Shown here: in pieces, positions 1 to 7,209 of the stretch | How positions within the stretch are numbered: position 1 is the stretch's first letter | Layout of the letters: each line of letters opens with the position of its first letter | Source: UBA4416 sp040386075 | GTDB lineage: Bacteria > Bacteroidota > Bacteroidia > B-17B0 > Aurantibacillaceae | Assembly (NCBI GenBank): GCA_040386075.1 | Contig: JAZKGE010000060.1 | Location: 1-23,830, forward strand | Direction: 5' to 3' | Length of the DNA: 23,830 nucleotides | Translations under genes and position numbers: made by a program | Notes under the pieces: model-generated | Database searches by the model: none | Seen by the model: only the letters and a program-made list of their open reading frames with translations | What the model was told of the DNA's origin: nothing

Positions 1-382
1 TCTTTAGTTCAACATCAAACCCTTTTTTCTTCCAGTCATCAAAACCTTTTTCAAGATTAACAACATGGGTAAAACCTTGTTTTTCCATTAGCTCAGCGCA
101 TTGCCCGCTACGGCCGCCACCTGCACAATAAATTAAATATGTTTTTTTAGGATCCAGTTTAGAGATCACGGCTTCTGCATCTTTTCCAAAAAAATCGATC
201 TGTGTAGCACCTTTAATGAAACCTTTAGTTTTCAATTCATCATTTGTGCGAAGATCGATCAGGTAATATTTTTTTTCGTCGATCATTTGCTTAAAAGTTG
301 CAGCGTCTACATTCTCGATCTTAGTTTGCGCATAATTTACTGTAGTCAATAATAATGCGATAATGGTAAGTAGTTTTTTCAT
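1..382 (-). CDS. Exported single-domain rhodanese (partial, C-terminus off the left edge)
   Basis: The ATG at 382-380 opens a minus-strand frame that stays open to the window edge, giving 127 residues with no stop. Residues 1-19 look like a Sec signal peptide (MKKLL, a hydrophobic run, then NYAQ), so the protein should be periplasmic. The rest reads as one rhodanese domain: YYLIDLRTNDEL near 39-50 is the usual start of the fold, and the active-site loop YCAGGGRSG at 85-93 has the sulfur-accepting Cys86 and Arg91 in the Cys-x4-Arg spacing. Rhodaneses carry persulfide sulfur between thiol donors and acceptors; the substrate cannot be read from sequence. It starts 3 nt after the STAS/SEC14-like gene on the same strand, so it is probably the last gene of that operon. 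The fold ends around residue 120, so little is likely missing. Confidence 0.88.
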   Translation of the reverse strand, partial: MKKLLTIIALLLTTVNYAQTKIENVDAATFKQMIDEKKYYLIDLRTNDELKTKGFIKGATQIDFFGKDAEAVISKLDPKKTYLIYCAGGGRSGQCAELMEKQGFTHVVNLEKGFDDWKKKGFDVELK

Positions 383-385
383 GAT

Positions 386-811
386 TTATTTTTCTGATAT
401 GTTCTTTTCTAAAGATAATAACCAGTTGATGGCTTTTTGTTTGTCATCAAACATGCGCATTTTCATGGCTTGCTGCCTGGTAAAATTAATGATAAAATTG
501 ATAATGATACGATGCGCCAGGGATTTAACGATCACTGCACTGGCTTTTGTATACATGTTAGTTTCGGATCTTGTGGAAAATTCCCTGGCTTCATTGGAGA
601 TCGATGTGTAACGACCGGTTTCTACCAATACAAGGCGTTTATTTCCATTATATTTTGATTTTAAGAACTCAAATTGCTTTTTCGCATCGCTGTATTCAAC
701 TTGAACATTGTCTTCCAGTTTAATATAAATGATACCATTATCCCAAAGCTCGATCACCGAAATATTATCAGTGTGCGATTCAATAATAGTATATGTTTTT
801 TTAAGCTCCAA
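386..811 (-). CDS. STAS/SEC14-like domain protein (DUF7793-type), TTG start
   Basis: This protein of 141 residues has no signal peptide or membrane segment. A short N-terminal strand (IIYIKLEDNVQVEYSDA, 28-44) is followed by a long helix, a strand LVLVETG near 60-66 and a helix containing NEAREFS near 73-79. This pattern matches the small Bacteroidota proteins annotated as STAS/SEC14 domain (DUF7793), whose role is unknown; family assignment is from memory of the pattern. The start must be TTG at 811-809: the first in-frame ATG is at residue 86, and an in-frame TAA (the rsmB stop) lies two codons upstream. The TTG starts 3 nt after that stop, which suggests translational coupling. The protein ends 3 nt before the rhodanese. 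Confidence 0.75.
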   Translation of the reverse strand: MELKKTYTIIESHTDNISVIELWDNGIIYIKLEDNVQVEYSDAKKQFEFLKSKYNGNKRLVLVETGRYTSISNEAREFSTRSETNMYTKASAVIVKSLAHRIIINFIINFTRQQAMKMRMFDDKQKAINWLLSLEKNISEK

Positions 812-814
812 TAT

Positions 815-2026
815 TTATGAAATGCGTTTTATCAATGCCATATAAAAACCATCAAAACCTTCACTAGGTAAAATGGTTTTATCTTTGATCAGCTCAAAGT
901 TTTTGTTATTCTTCAAAAATTCATCTACTTGTTTTCGGTTCTCGCTTGGCAAAACACTGCAGGTAGAATAAACTAATTGCCCACCTTTTTTTGTCATGTT
1001 CGAATATTCACTCAGTATTTTTTGTTGAATGGCTTTAGTGCGCTCAATAAAATCGAGGTTCAGTTTCCATTTAGCATCCGGGTTTCTTTTAATAACACCA
1101 CTGCCACTGCATGGCACATCCAGCAGTACTCTATCGGCCGAATTTTCTAAACGCTTAATCGTTTTGCTGCCTTCAATTAAACGTGGTTCAATATTGCTGG
1201 CAGTTGCACGACGTGCACGTTTTTTTAATTCGTCCAGTTTCCATTGTGTAATATCCATGGAAATGATACGCCCTTTATTTTGCATTAAGGCCGCAATGTG
1301 TAATGTTTTTCCACCACCACCGGCGCACGCATCAATCACGCGCATTCCAGGCTCAACATTCAGGAATTCAGAAATATATTGTGATCCTGCATCCTGTAAC
1401 TCAAATAAGCCTAATTTAAATAAAGGGTTTTGAAATAAATTTTGGCGATGTGATAATAATAACGCATCATTATAGCCATTTAAAAAATCGGTCTCGATCT
1501 CCTGCTCCTCTAAATGTTTTTTTAAGATTTCTTTTTTGGTTTTTAATGTATTAACCCGCAAAACTACTTCTGCCTGTTCGTTCAATGCTTTTGCTTCTGT
1601 TTCCCATACATCTTTACCTAATTCTTGTTCGCATATCTCCCATAACCAGTCAGGATAAGATTGTAATATTTTCTGGTCTTTAATGGCTTTATACTTATCC
1701 AGGATCGTTTTTTCGTCCAGATTTTTAAAATCGCGTTCGTCTGGCATAGGCAAATATCTTACAATAAAATAAACACCTAGTATTTCCCAAAAACCATCTT
1801 GGGTATCTGCCAGATGACTTAATAACCGGTAATTGCGTACTATATCATAAGTTGTTTCTGCAATAAAACGCCTGTCTCTGCCACCAAATTTCGGGTTTTC
1901 CTTCAAGGTCTTTTCTATTACTTTATCAGCGTATTTATTATCAGTAAATATGGTTGTTAACGCATTAACAACAGCCTGTAATAATATACGGTGAGGTTTT
2001 GCCTGTTTGATTGGTTTTTTGCCCAT
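815..2026 (-). CDS. RsmB/NOP-family rRNA (cytosine-C5) methyltransferase
   Basis: A cytosolic SAM-dependent RNA m5C methyltransferase of 403 residues. The N-terminal helical part (about 10-95, with RDRRFIAETTYDIVRNYRLL) resembles the NusB-like RNA-binding region of RsmB. The catalytic domain has the SAM loop ACAGGGGKT at 233-241, the motif IV cysteine in DVPCSGSG (Cys306) and the motif VI nucleophile in YSTCS (Cys356). It ends with the family's FDGFYMA signature at 391-397. Both cysteines used in the covalent mechanism are present, so it should be active. RsmB modifies C967 of 16S rRNA in E. coli; the exact target here is inferred. The start is ATG at 2026-2024. It is the first gene of a three-gene minus-strand operon and is divergent from the amidohydrolase, with 72 nt between them. 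Confidence 0.93.
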   Translation of the reverse strand: MGKKPIKQAKPHRILLQAVVNALTTIFTDNKYADKVIEKTLKENPKFGGRDRRFIAETTYDIVRNYRLLSHLADTQDGFWEILGVYFIVRYLPMPDERDFKNLDEKTILDKYKAIKDQKILQSYPDWLWEICEQELGKDVWETEAKALNEQAEVVLRVNTLKTKKEILKKHLEEQEIETDFLNGYNDALLLSHRQNLFQNPLFKLGLFELQDAGSQYISEFLNVEPGMRVIDACAGGGGKTLHIAALMQNKGRIISMDITQWKLDELKKRARRATASNIEPRLIEGSKTIKRLENSADRVLLDVPCSGSGVIKRNPDAKWKLNLDFIERTKAIQQKILSEYSNMTKKGGQLVYSTCSVLPSENRKQVDEFLKNNKNFELIKDKTILPSEGFDGFYMALIKRIS

Positions 2027-2098
2027 GAGCCTTGAAATTAAGCGTCTAAGTTACTTTATTTTTTTATTATATTTACCCTATTACCAATTATAGAAACT

Positions 2099-3382
2099 AT
2101 GACTAAATTTCTCCTTTCGTTTATATTTCTTTCTACTTTAATAATTGCGCAAAATAAAAAGCGCATTTTGTTGAAAAACGCGACTGCTCATATTGGTAAT
2201 GGTCAGGTACTGGATAACAGCTATGTGGCTATTAAAGACGGTAAAATTGATATGGTAGCCGACGCAAGAGTTACGCGCATTGATCCAAGTCAGTTTGATA
2301 CAACGATCGATCTATCCGGCAAACATATTTATCCCGGATTAATTGCTCCCAATTGCATTTTGGGCTTGCAGGAAGCGGAAGCGGTGCGGCAAACCAGCGA
2401 TTATGCTGAGGTAGGGGATTTTAATCCGCATGTAAGAAGTTTAATTGCTTATAATGCCGAAAGTAAAATTTTAGAAACTGTAAAAGCAAATGGAGTATTA
2501 TATACGCAATCAACACCGCGTTATGGCCGAATTTCTGGTATGTCATCTATTTTTGCAACAGATGGTTGGAATTGGGAAGATGCAGTATTGAAAGCAGATG
2601 ATGGGGTGCATCTTAATTTCCCAAATACCATACAAAAACATGGCTGGTGGGCCGAGCCTGAACCAAGCGATAAAAATCCTAAGTATACCGAGCAAGTAAA
2701 CGAGCTTAATACTTTTTTTGATAATGCTTTTGCATATTACAATTCTCATGGTATAATTGAAAAAAACCTTCGTTTTGAAGCTATGAAAGGAGTGTTTGAT
2801 GGTACTAAAAATTTATACATACGTGCCGATTATGTGAAAGATATTATTGGTGCAGTTAATTTTGCCAAAAAATATAGAATTCAAAAAATGGTGATCGTTG
2901 GCGGTAAAGATAGTTACAAGATCACCAAATTGCTAAAGGAAAACAATGTAGCCGTCATGTTAAACCGTTTACATGATCTACCGGATCTGCCGGAAGCAGA
3001 AACTGACTTGTTGTATAAATTACCTTATTTGTTGCAAAAGGACTCTGTTATGTTTTGTTTGCAAAATCAGGGCGATATGGAAGCCATGAATGCCCGTAAC
3101 ATTGCATTTTTGGCCGGAACGGCCGCAGCTTATGGGTTAACAAAGGAACAGGCATTGCAGAGCATCACTTTAAGTCCGGCAAAAATTTTAGGAATTGATA
3201 AATTGATCGGGAGTATTGAAACAGGTAAAATTGCATCGCTCATCGTTTCAGAAGGTGATATCCTGGATATGAAAACCAACAAAATTATTTTGGCATATGT
3301 TAATGGTCGAAGTATTAAATTAACGAATTTTCAAAACGATCTCAATAAAAAATATTCAGATAAACTGGGCATTAAAGAGTAA
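2099..3382 (+). CDS. Exported amidohydrolase-fold protein lacking the HxH metal motif
   Basis: The protein has 427 residues, with a signal peptide at 1-17 ending in IIAQ. The N-terminal and C-terminal parts match composite-domain amidohydrolases of the imidazolonepropionase type: ILLKNATAHIGNG at 23-35, IYPGLIA at 77-83, and near the C-terminus LSPAKILGID with GSIETGKIASLIV at 371-383. The place where family members have D-A-H-x-H reads A-P-N-C-I (83-87), so both first-strand metal histidines are gone. An APN-type sequence here is, as I recall, common to a Bacteroidota subfamily often found beside a much longer amidohydrolase paralogue; no such partner is present here. It is therefore probably a non-canonical or non-metal member. 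Substrate unknown. It is 57 nt upstream of adenine deaminase on the same strand. Confidence 0.82.
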   Translation: MTKFLLSFIFLSTLIIAQNKKRILLKNATAHIGNGQVLDNSYVAIKDGKIDMVADARVTRIDPSQFDTTIDLSGKHIYPGLIAPNCILGLQEAEAVRQTSDYAEVGDFNPHVRSLIAYNAESKILETVKANGVLYTQSTPRYGRISGMSSIFATDGWNWEDAVLKADDGVHLNFPNTIQKHGWWAEPEPSDKNPKYTEQVNELNTFFDNAFAYYNSHGIIEKNLRFEAMKGVFDGTKNLYIRADYVKDIIGAVNFAKKYRIQKMVIVGGKDSYKITKLLKENNVAVMLNRLHDLPDLPEAETDLLYKLPYLLQKDSVMFCLQNQGDMEAMNARNIAFLAGTAAAYGLTKEQALQSITLSPAKILGIDKLIGSIETGKIASLIVSEGDILDMKTNKIILAYVNGRSIKLTNFQNDLNKKYSDKLGIKE

Positions 3383-3411
3383 CAAATCCCTCCGCGTTCT
3401 CTGCAAAACCA

Positions 3412-3430
3412 TTATCTCTTTGCGGTTAAA
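3412..3430 (+). repeat. TCTTTGCGGTTAAA-type fragment upstream of adenine deaminase
   Basis: The 57-nt gap between the amidohydrolase and adenine deaminase contains CTCCGCGTTCTCTGC followed by TATCTCTTTGCGGTTAAA. The second part recurs, as TTTTCTCTGCGGTTAAA, just before the M28 peptidase gene (7847-7863). Both copies end about 10 nt before an ATG. This resembles the CTCTGCG/GCGGTTAA intergenic debris that is widespread in bacterial genomes. The TTTG could also serve in a Bacteroidota -7 promoter element, but no TTG stands at -33 spacing. Confidence 0.35.
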
Positions 3431-3439
3431 TAACACAAC

Positions 3440-5062
3440 ATGACCATCAAATCAAATCTCATAGATATAGTTGCTAAAGAAATTTATGCGGCTGAGGTCA
3501 CTATCGAAAACAACAAGGTCATTTCCATTAAACGAGTCGCTGAAAAATTAGATACTTACATCCTGCCTGGATTCATAGATGCTCATGTGCATGTGGAAAG
3601 TAGTATGCTTGTTCCTTCTGAGTTTGCCCGCGTTGCAGTAACACACGGAACCGTTGGGACTATATCAGATCCACACGAAATAGCCAACGTATTAGGCGTT
3701 GCGGGAGTAGATTACATGATCGATAATGCAAAACAGGTCCCTTTTCATTTTTATTTTGGGGCGCCGTCGTGCGTGCCTGCTACTAATTTTGAAACGGCGG
3801 GCGCAGTGATTAATGCAAGAGATATTGATGCTTTATTGTCGCGTAAAGAAATTGTATACCTGGCCGAGATGATGAATTTTCCGGGAGTGATCTATAAAGA
3901 TGAAGAAGTCTTAAAAAAAATAGCTTCTGCCAAAAATCACAACAAACCAGTTGACGGCCACGCACCAGGATTAATGGGAGAAGCAATGCAAACCTATTTT
4001 AATGCAGGAATCACTACTGATCATGAATGCTTTGGTTATATGGAGGCATTAGAGAAACTAAAGCATGGCGTTAAGATATTGATCAGAGAAGGAAGCGCTG
4101 CTAAGAATTTTGAAACACTGATCTCTTTATTGAAAGATTATCCTGATCAGATCATGTTTTGCTGCGACGATAAACACCCTGATAATTTAATTGAATCGCA
4201 CATCAATGACCATGTGAAACGCGCTTTGAAGGAAGGCCACGACCTATTCAATGTATTACGCGCCGCTTCTTACAATGTGATCAAACATTATAATTTGCCT
4301 ATAGGCTTATTGCAAACGGGGGATAATGCAGATTTTATTGAGATAGAGAATTTAGAAAATTTCAATATACTTAAAACATACATTAACGGAAATTTAGTTT
4401 CAGAAAATGGTACATCTTTTATCAAGTCTATCAATGCACCTATCGTTAATAATTTCAACTGCAGTTTAAAAAAACCTGAAGACTTTAAATTAAAATGCGA
4501 AGCTAATAAGATGAGAGTGATTGAAGTACTCGACGGACAGTTGGTCACCGATGAGTTATTCATCGAATCTTTTTCTGTAGATGGCTTTGCAGAATCAAAT
4601 GTTGATCAGGATATTTTAAAGATCGCAGTGGTGAATAGATATAGTGATGAACCTGTTGCAGTAGCTTTTATTAAAAATATCGGGTTGAAGTATGGAGCCA
4701 TTGCTTCCTGTGTTGCACACGATTGTCATAATATTGTTGTTGTTGGTACAAATGATGTGGATATGTGTCAGGCTGTGAATTTGATCATTAAAGCCAAAGG
4801 AGGTATTTCTTTGGCAAATAGAATTGAAAAAATGGTTTTGGAATTACCCATTGCAGGTATCATGACCAATCAACCTGCCGAGGAGGTTGCTGCAGCTTAT
4901 ACGAAATTAGACAAACGTGCTAAAGAGCTGGGAAGTAAGCTACGCGCGCCATATATGAGTTTATCTTTTATGGCTCTGTTAGTTATACCTGAATTAAAAC
5001 TAAGCGATAAAGGTTTGTTCAATGGAAAAAGCTTTGAGTTTATCGATGTGTTTGTGAATTAA
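3440..5062 (+). CDS. ade: Adenine deaminase
   Basis: It hydrolyses adenine to hypoxanthine and ammonia in the cytosol (EC 3.5.4.2), feeding purine salvage. The 540 residues are near the usual family length. An N-terminal composite strand region leads to the metal-site start DAHVHVES at 47-54 (His49, His51, and the Glu53 typical of adenine deaminases). SDPHE follows at 76-80, then VDGHAPG at 171-177, TDHE at 193-196 and FCCDD with the downstream metal aspartates. The C-terminal domain typical of Ade is present, with ASCVAHDCHNIVVVGTNDVDM-like sequence. Start ATG at 3440; no better upstream choice. The alpha/beta hydrolase follows after 3 nt, so the two are almost certainly co-transcribed. Confidence 0.95.
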   Translation: MTIKSNLIDIVAKEIYAAEVTIENNKVISIKRVAEKLDTYILPGFIDAHVHVESSMLVPSEFARVAVTHGTVGTISDPHEIANVLGVAGVDYMIDNAKQVPFHFYFGAPSCVPATNFETAGAVINARDIDALLSRKEIVYLAEMMNFPGVIYKDEEVLKKIASAKNHNKPVDGHAPGLMGEAMQTYFNAGITTDHECFGYMEALEKLKHGVKILIREGSAAKNFETLISLLKDYPDQIMFCCDDKHPDNLIESHINDHVKRALKEGHDLFNVLRAASYNVIKHYNLPIGLLQTGDNADFIEIENLENFNILKTYINGNLVSENGTSFIKSINAPIVNNFNCSLKKPEDFKLKCEANKMRVIEVLDGQLVTDELFIESFSVDGFAESNVDQDILKIAVVNRYSDEPVAVAFIKNIGLKYGAIASCVAHDCHNIVVVGTNDVDMCQAVNLIIKAKGGISLANRIEKMVLELPIAGIMTNQPAEEVAAAYTKLDKRAKELGSKLRAPYMSLSFMALLVIPELKLSDKGLFNGKSFEFIDVFVN

Positions 5063-5065
5063 ATT

Positions 5066-5929
5066 ATGAAAGTGTTTTTTAAAATATCCATAGCAATACT
5101 TATATCCATTAGTTTAACGTCGGTGATTTTCTCCGAAGGTGATCAGGGTTACTTCGTCTATCTGCGAGGCAAAAAGCAATATGTATTGGTTGAGGGAAAA
5201 GGTGAACCAACCATTGTTTTTTTATCCGGTAAAGGCCGTGCGCAAACCGATTTTAAAAAAGTATATAGCAAACTTAAAGAAACCAATCAGGTATTTTCTT
5301 ACGATCGTTCAGGCATTGGTCAATCCGAACTGATCAGGAACGACCGAACCATTGATACGATGGCTTTTGAGCTACGTGCATTACTGGTAAAAGAAAAAAT
5401 TAAACCCCCGTATATTTTAGTGGGTCATTCGATGGGTGGTTCTATTGCCCGTTGTTTTGTAAGTATGTATCCCGAGATGGTTTCCGGAATTGTTTTTTTA
5501 GATCCCGCTCATGAAGAAGAATATAAGAATGGAATGGCTATCCGAAGCGATTCGGATAAAGTAGTTTTTAGCGATCAGTTTAGCGAATTTTTAAAAGTAA
5601 AAGGAAAGGCCAAAGGTATTCATGCTGAGTCAAAGCAATGTTTTGACTTTGATAGTTTGGGCTATTCAACAAATCAAAAAATATTGAAACAGACTAAAGT
5701 ACCTGGCAATATTCCAATGACACTGATCATGTCAACCGAAGCGGATGTGGATAATGATTATATTGATAAGGAATTAGGATTCAGGAACCAGTTGTTTGCC
5801 AATTGGAAAACCATTAACCCCCAAACTAAAATAGTATTTGCTCCTAAAACGGGTTATTTCATACAAATGGAAGAACCTAAGTTAGTTATCGAGGAAATCA
5901 ATGAGATGATCAGTAAAGTAAAAAAATAA
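5066..5929 (+). CDS. Exported alpha/beta hydrolase with Tyr at the catalytic His position
   Basis: The protein has 287 residues. Residues 1-23 form a signal peptide or N-terminal anchor ending near VIFSEG, so it should act outside the cytoplasm. The fold is clear: strand VFLSGKG at 51-57 (oxyanion region), YDRSGIGQS at 79-87, and the nucleophile elbow GHSMGGS at 120-126 with Ser122. FLDPAH at 144-149 carries a candidate acid, Asp146. Near the C-terminus, where the family usually has G-H-F-I-Q, this protein reads G-Y-F-I-Q at 263-267 (codon TAT at 5855-5857), so the catalytic His appears replaced by Tyr. It may be a weak or non-hydrolytic member. Substrate unknown. It sits 3 nt after adenine deaminase and 1 nt before the GNAT gene. 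Confidence 0.85.
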   Translation: MKVFFKISIAILISISLTSVIFSEGDQGYFVYLRGKKQYVLVEGKGEPTIVFLSGKGRAQTDFKKVYSKLKETNQVFSYDRSGIGQSELIRNDRTIDTMAFELRALLVKEKIKPPYILVGHSMGGSIARCFVSMYPEMVSGIVFLDPAHEEEYKNGMAIRSDSDKVVFSDQFSEFLKVKGKAKGIHAESKQCFDFDSLGYSTNQKILKQTKVPGNIPMTLIMSTEADVDNDYIDKELGFRNQLFANWKTINPQTKIVFAPKTGYFIQMEEPKLVIEEINEMISKVKK

Positions 5930-5930
5930 A

Positions 5931-6461
5931 ATGTTTGAACTCCAGCCAACCCTCGAAAATGAATTCGTGAAAATTCAACCACTTAAAGAAAGCGATTTCG
6001 AAACATTGTATGTTGTTGCTTCTGATCCATTGATCTGGGAACAACATCCAAATAAGGATCGTTATAAAAGAGAAGTGTTTGAAGTATTTTTTCAGGGAGC
6101 GATGGAGTCGGGCGGTGCATTTTTGGTATTCGATAAACAAACTAATGAAGCAATAGGTAGTTCTCGTTTTTATGAATTAGATCCTGATAAAAGCACTGTT
6201 GCTATTGGTTATACTTTTTTCGCAAAAGATCATTGGGGAAGTACTTATAATCCAGCGCTTAAAAAGTTAATGTTGCATCATGCTTTTCAGTTTGTTGATT
6301 CAGTTCACTTTCATATCGGCGCTTTAAATATCCGTTCTCAAAAAGCGATCGAACGTTTGGGTGCAAAAAAAATTTCTGAAATGGAAGTAGCTTATTATGG
6401 AGAACCAAGCAAATTGAATTTTTTATACGAGATCAAAAAAGAAGATTGGCATCTAAAATAA
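5931..6461 (+). CDS. GNAT-family N-acetyltransferase (RimJ/RimL-like)
   Basis: A cytosolic acetyl-CoA-dependent N-acetyltransferase of 176 residues. The order of elements fits the Acetyltransf_3 (RimJ/RimL) group: VKIQPLKESDFETLY at 13-27; a strand with FLVFDKQTNEAIGSSRFY at 64-81; VAIGYTFF at 90-97 leading to HWGSTYNPALKKLM at 101-114 (the acetyl-CoA-binding loop and helix); and NIRSQKAIERLGAKK at 133-147, the hallmark C-terminal helix. The substrate may be a protein N-terminus or a small molecule; the sequence does not say. It begins 1 nt after the hydrolase stop and is likely the last gene of the ade operon. A REP-like hairpin follows it. Confidence 0.85.
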   Translation: MFELQPTLENEFVKIQPLKESDFETLYVVASDPLIWEQHPNKDRYKREVFEVFFQGAMESGGAFLVFDKQTNEAIGSSRFYELDPDKSTVAIGYTFFAKDHWGSTYNPALKKLMLHHAFQFVDSVHFHIGALNIRSQKAIERLGAKKISEMEVAYYGEPSKLNFLYEIKKEDWHLK

Positions 6462-6475
6462 AATTATTTTATTGG

Positions 6476-6532
6476 TGTCAGTTCGAGCGAAGTCGAGAAC
6501 AAAGCAATGTCATTAGAACGCTCGAAGTGACA
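6476..6532. repeat. REP-like imperfect inverted repeat between convergent genes
   Basis: The left arm TGTCAGTTCGAGCG (6476-6489) pairs with the right arm CGCTCGAAGTGACA (6519-6532), 13 of 14 positions, across a 29-nt loop that itself contains AAGTCGAGAAC. It lies between the convergent GNAT and thymidine kinase genes. The GTTCGAGCGAAGTCGAGAAC core resembles the dispersed intergenic palindromes I know from many Bacteroidota genomes. No T-run follows either arm, so it is not a textbook intrinsic terminator, although it could limit read-through or protect 3' ends. Confidence 0.65.
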
Positions 6533-6543
6533 AAATCTGGATT

Positions 6544-7125
6544 CTACTTTTCCTGATTGGCATCATTGTAGCAATCTCTGCATAACGGCTCATAGCTATC
6601 AGTTTCTCCCAAAAGCACCAAACTGGTCTCATGCGTCTTGCGATGAGAGATATGTGCCAGGCTTCCACATTGCATGCAAATAGCATGTACTTTGGTCACA
6701 TATTCTGCAACAGCTAAGAGGTCGGGCATTGGACCGAAAGGTTTCCCTTTAAAATCCATATCTAACCCGGCTACAATAACTCTTACGCCACTATCAGCTA
6801 GCTGGTTGCAAACGTTCACCAATTCCATATCAAAAAACTGGGCTTCGTCAATACCAACCACATCTACATCATTGGCCAATAGTAAAATGTTGGAGCTGGC
6901 AGGAACAGGTGTGCTATGTATTTCATTACCCTGATGCGAGACTACTTTTATTTCATCGTATCGTGTGTCGATCTGGGGCTTAAATATTTCAACTTTTTGC
7001 TTGGCAAACTGCGCACGTTTTAAACGGCGGATCAGCTCTTCTGTTTTTCCCGAGAACATGGAGCCGCAAACCACCTCTATCCATCCTTTGCGGCCTGTGC
7101 TATGTTTGATATTCTCTAAGAACAT
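6544..7125 (-). CDS. tdk: Thymidine kinase (type II, TK1-like)
   Basis: It phosphorylates thymidine to dTMP with ATP in the cytosol (salvage). From the chosen start there are 193 residues. The P-loop GSMFSGKT is at 21-28, DTRY near 53-56 and the Walker B-like DEAQFF at 93-98. The lasso region has GLDMDFKGKPFGP at 120-132. Four zinc-binding cysteines stand in pairs, Cys150/153 (CMQC) and Cys182/185 (CRDC). The frame is open to an ATG at 7173, but that would add 16 residues (hydrophobic and aromatic) with no family counterpart. Homologues begin MFLEN, so the ATG at 7125 is preferred. It is convergent with the GNAT gene and divergent from the gene at 7210. Confidence 0.95.
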   Translation of the reverse strand: MFLENIKHSTGRKGWIEVVCGSMFSGKTEELIRRLKRAQFAKQKVEIFKPQIDTRYDEIKVVSHQGNEIHSTPVPASSNILLLANDVDVVGIDEAQFFDMELVNVCNQLADSGVRVIVAGLDMDFKGKPFGPMPDLLAVAEYVTKVHAICMQCGSLAHISHRKTHETSLVLLGETDSYEPLCRDCYNDANQEK

Positions 7126-7209
7126 GTTTATTATATATTGATAACAAAAGCTAAAAATAAAGGAAGTATCCATAAAATGCAGTATTTTTAATCTTTAATT
7201 ATTCACATT

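Noticed and set aside
1029..1433. 134-codon plus-strand open frame opposite the RsmB-like gene
   Set aside because: It lies fully antisense to a gene with clear catalytic motifs, its product has no recognisable domain, and its Ser/Pro-rich composition is that of a shadow frame.
815..6461. The rhodanese/STAS/RsmB and ade/hydrolase/GNAT groups as a new pathway
   Set aside because: Tight spacing shows co-transcription, but the predicted activities do not share a substrate or partner, so a joint function cannot be supported from sequence.
7126..7173. Upstream ATG that would extend thymidine kinase by 16 residues
   Set aside because: The extension is hydrophobic and has no counterpart in the family, while the internal start gives the usual MFLEN beginning.
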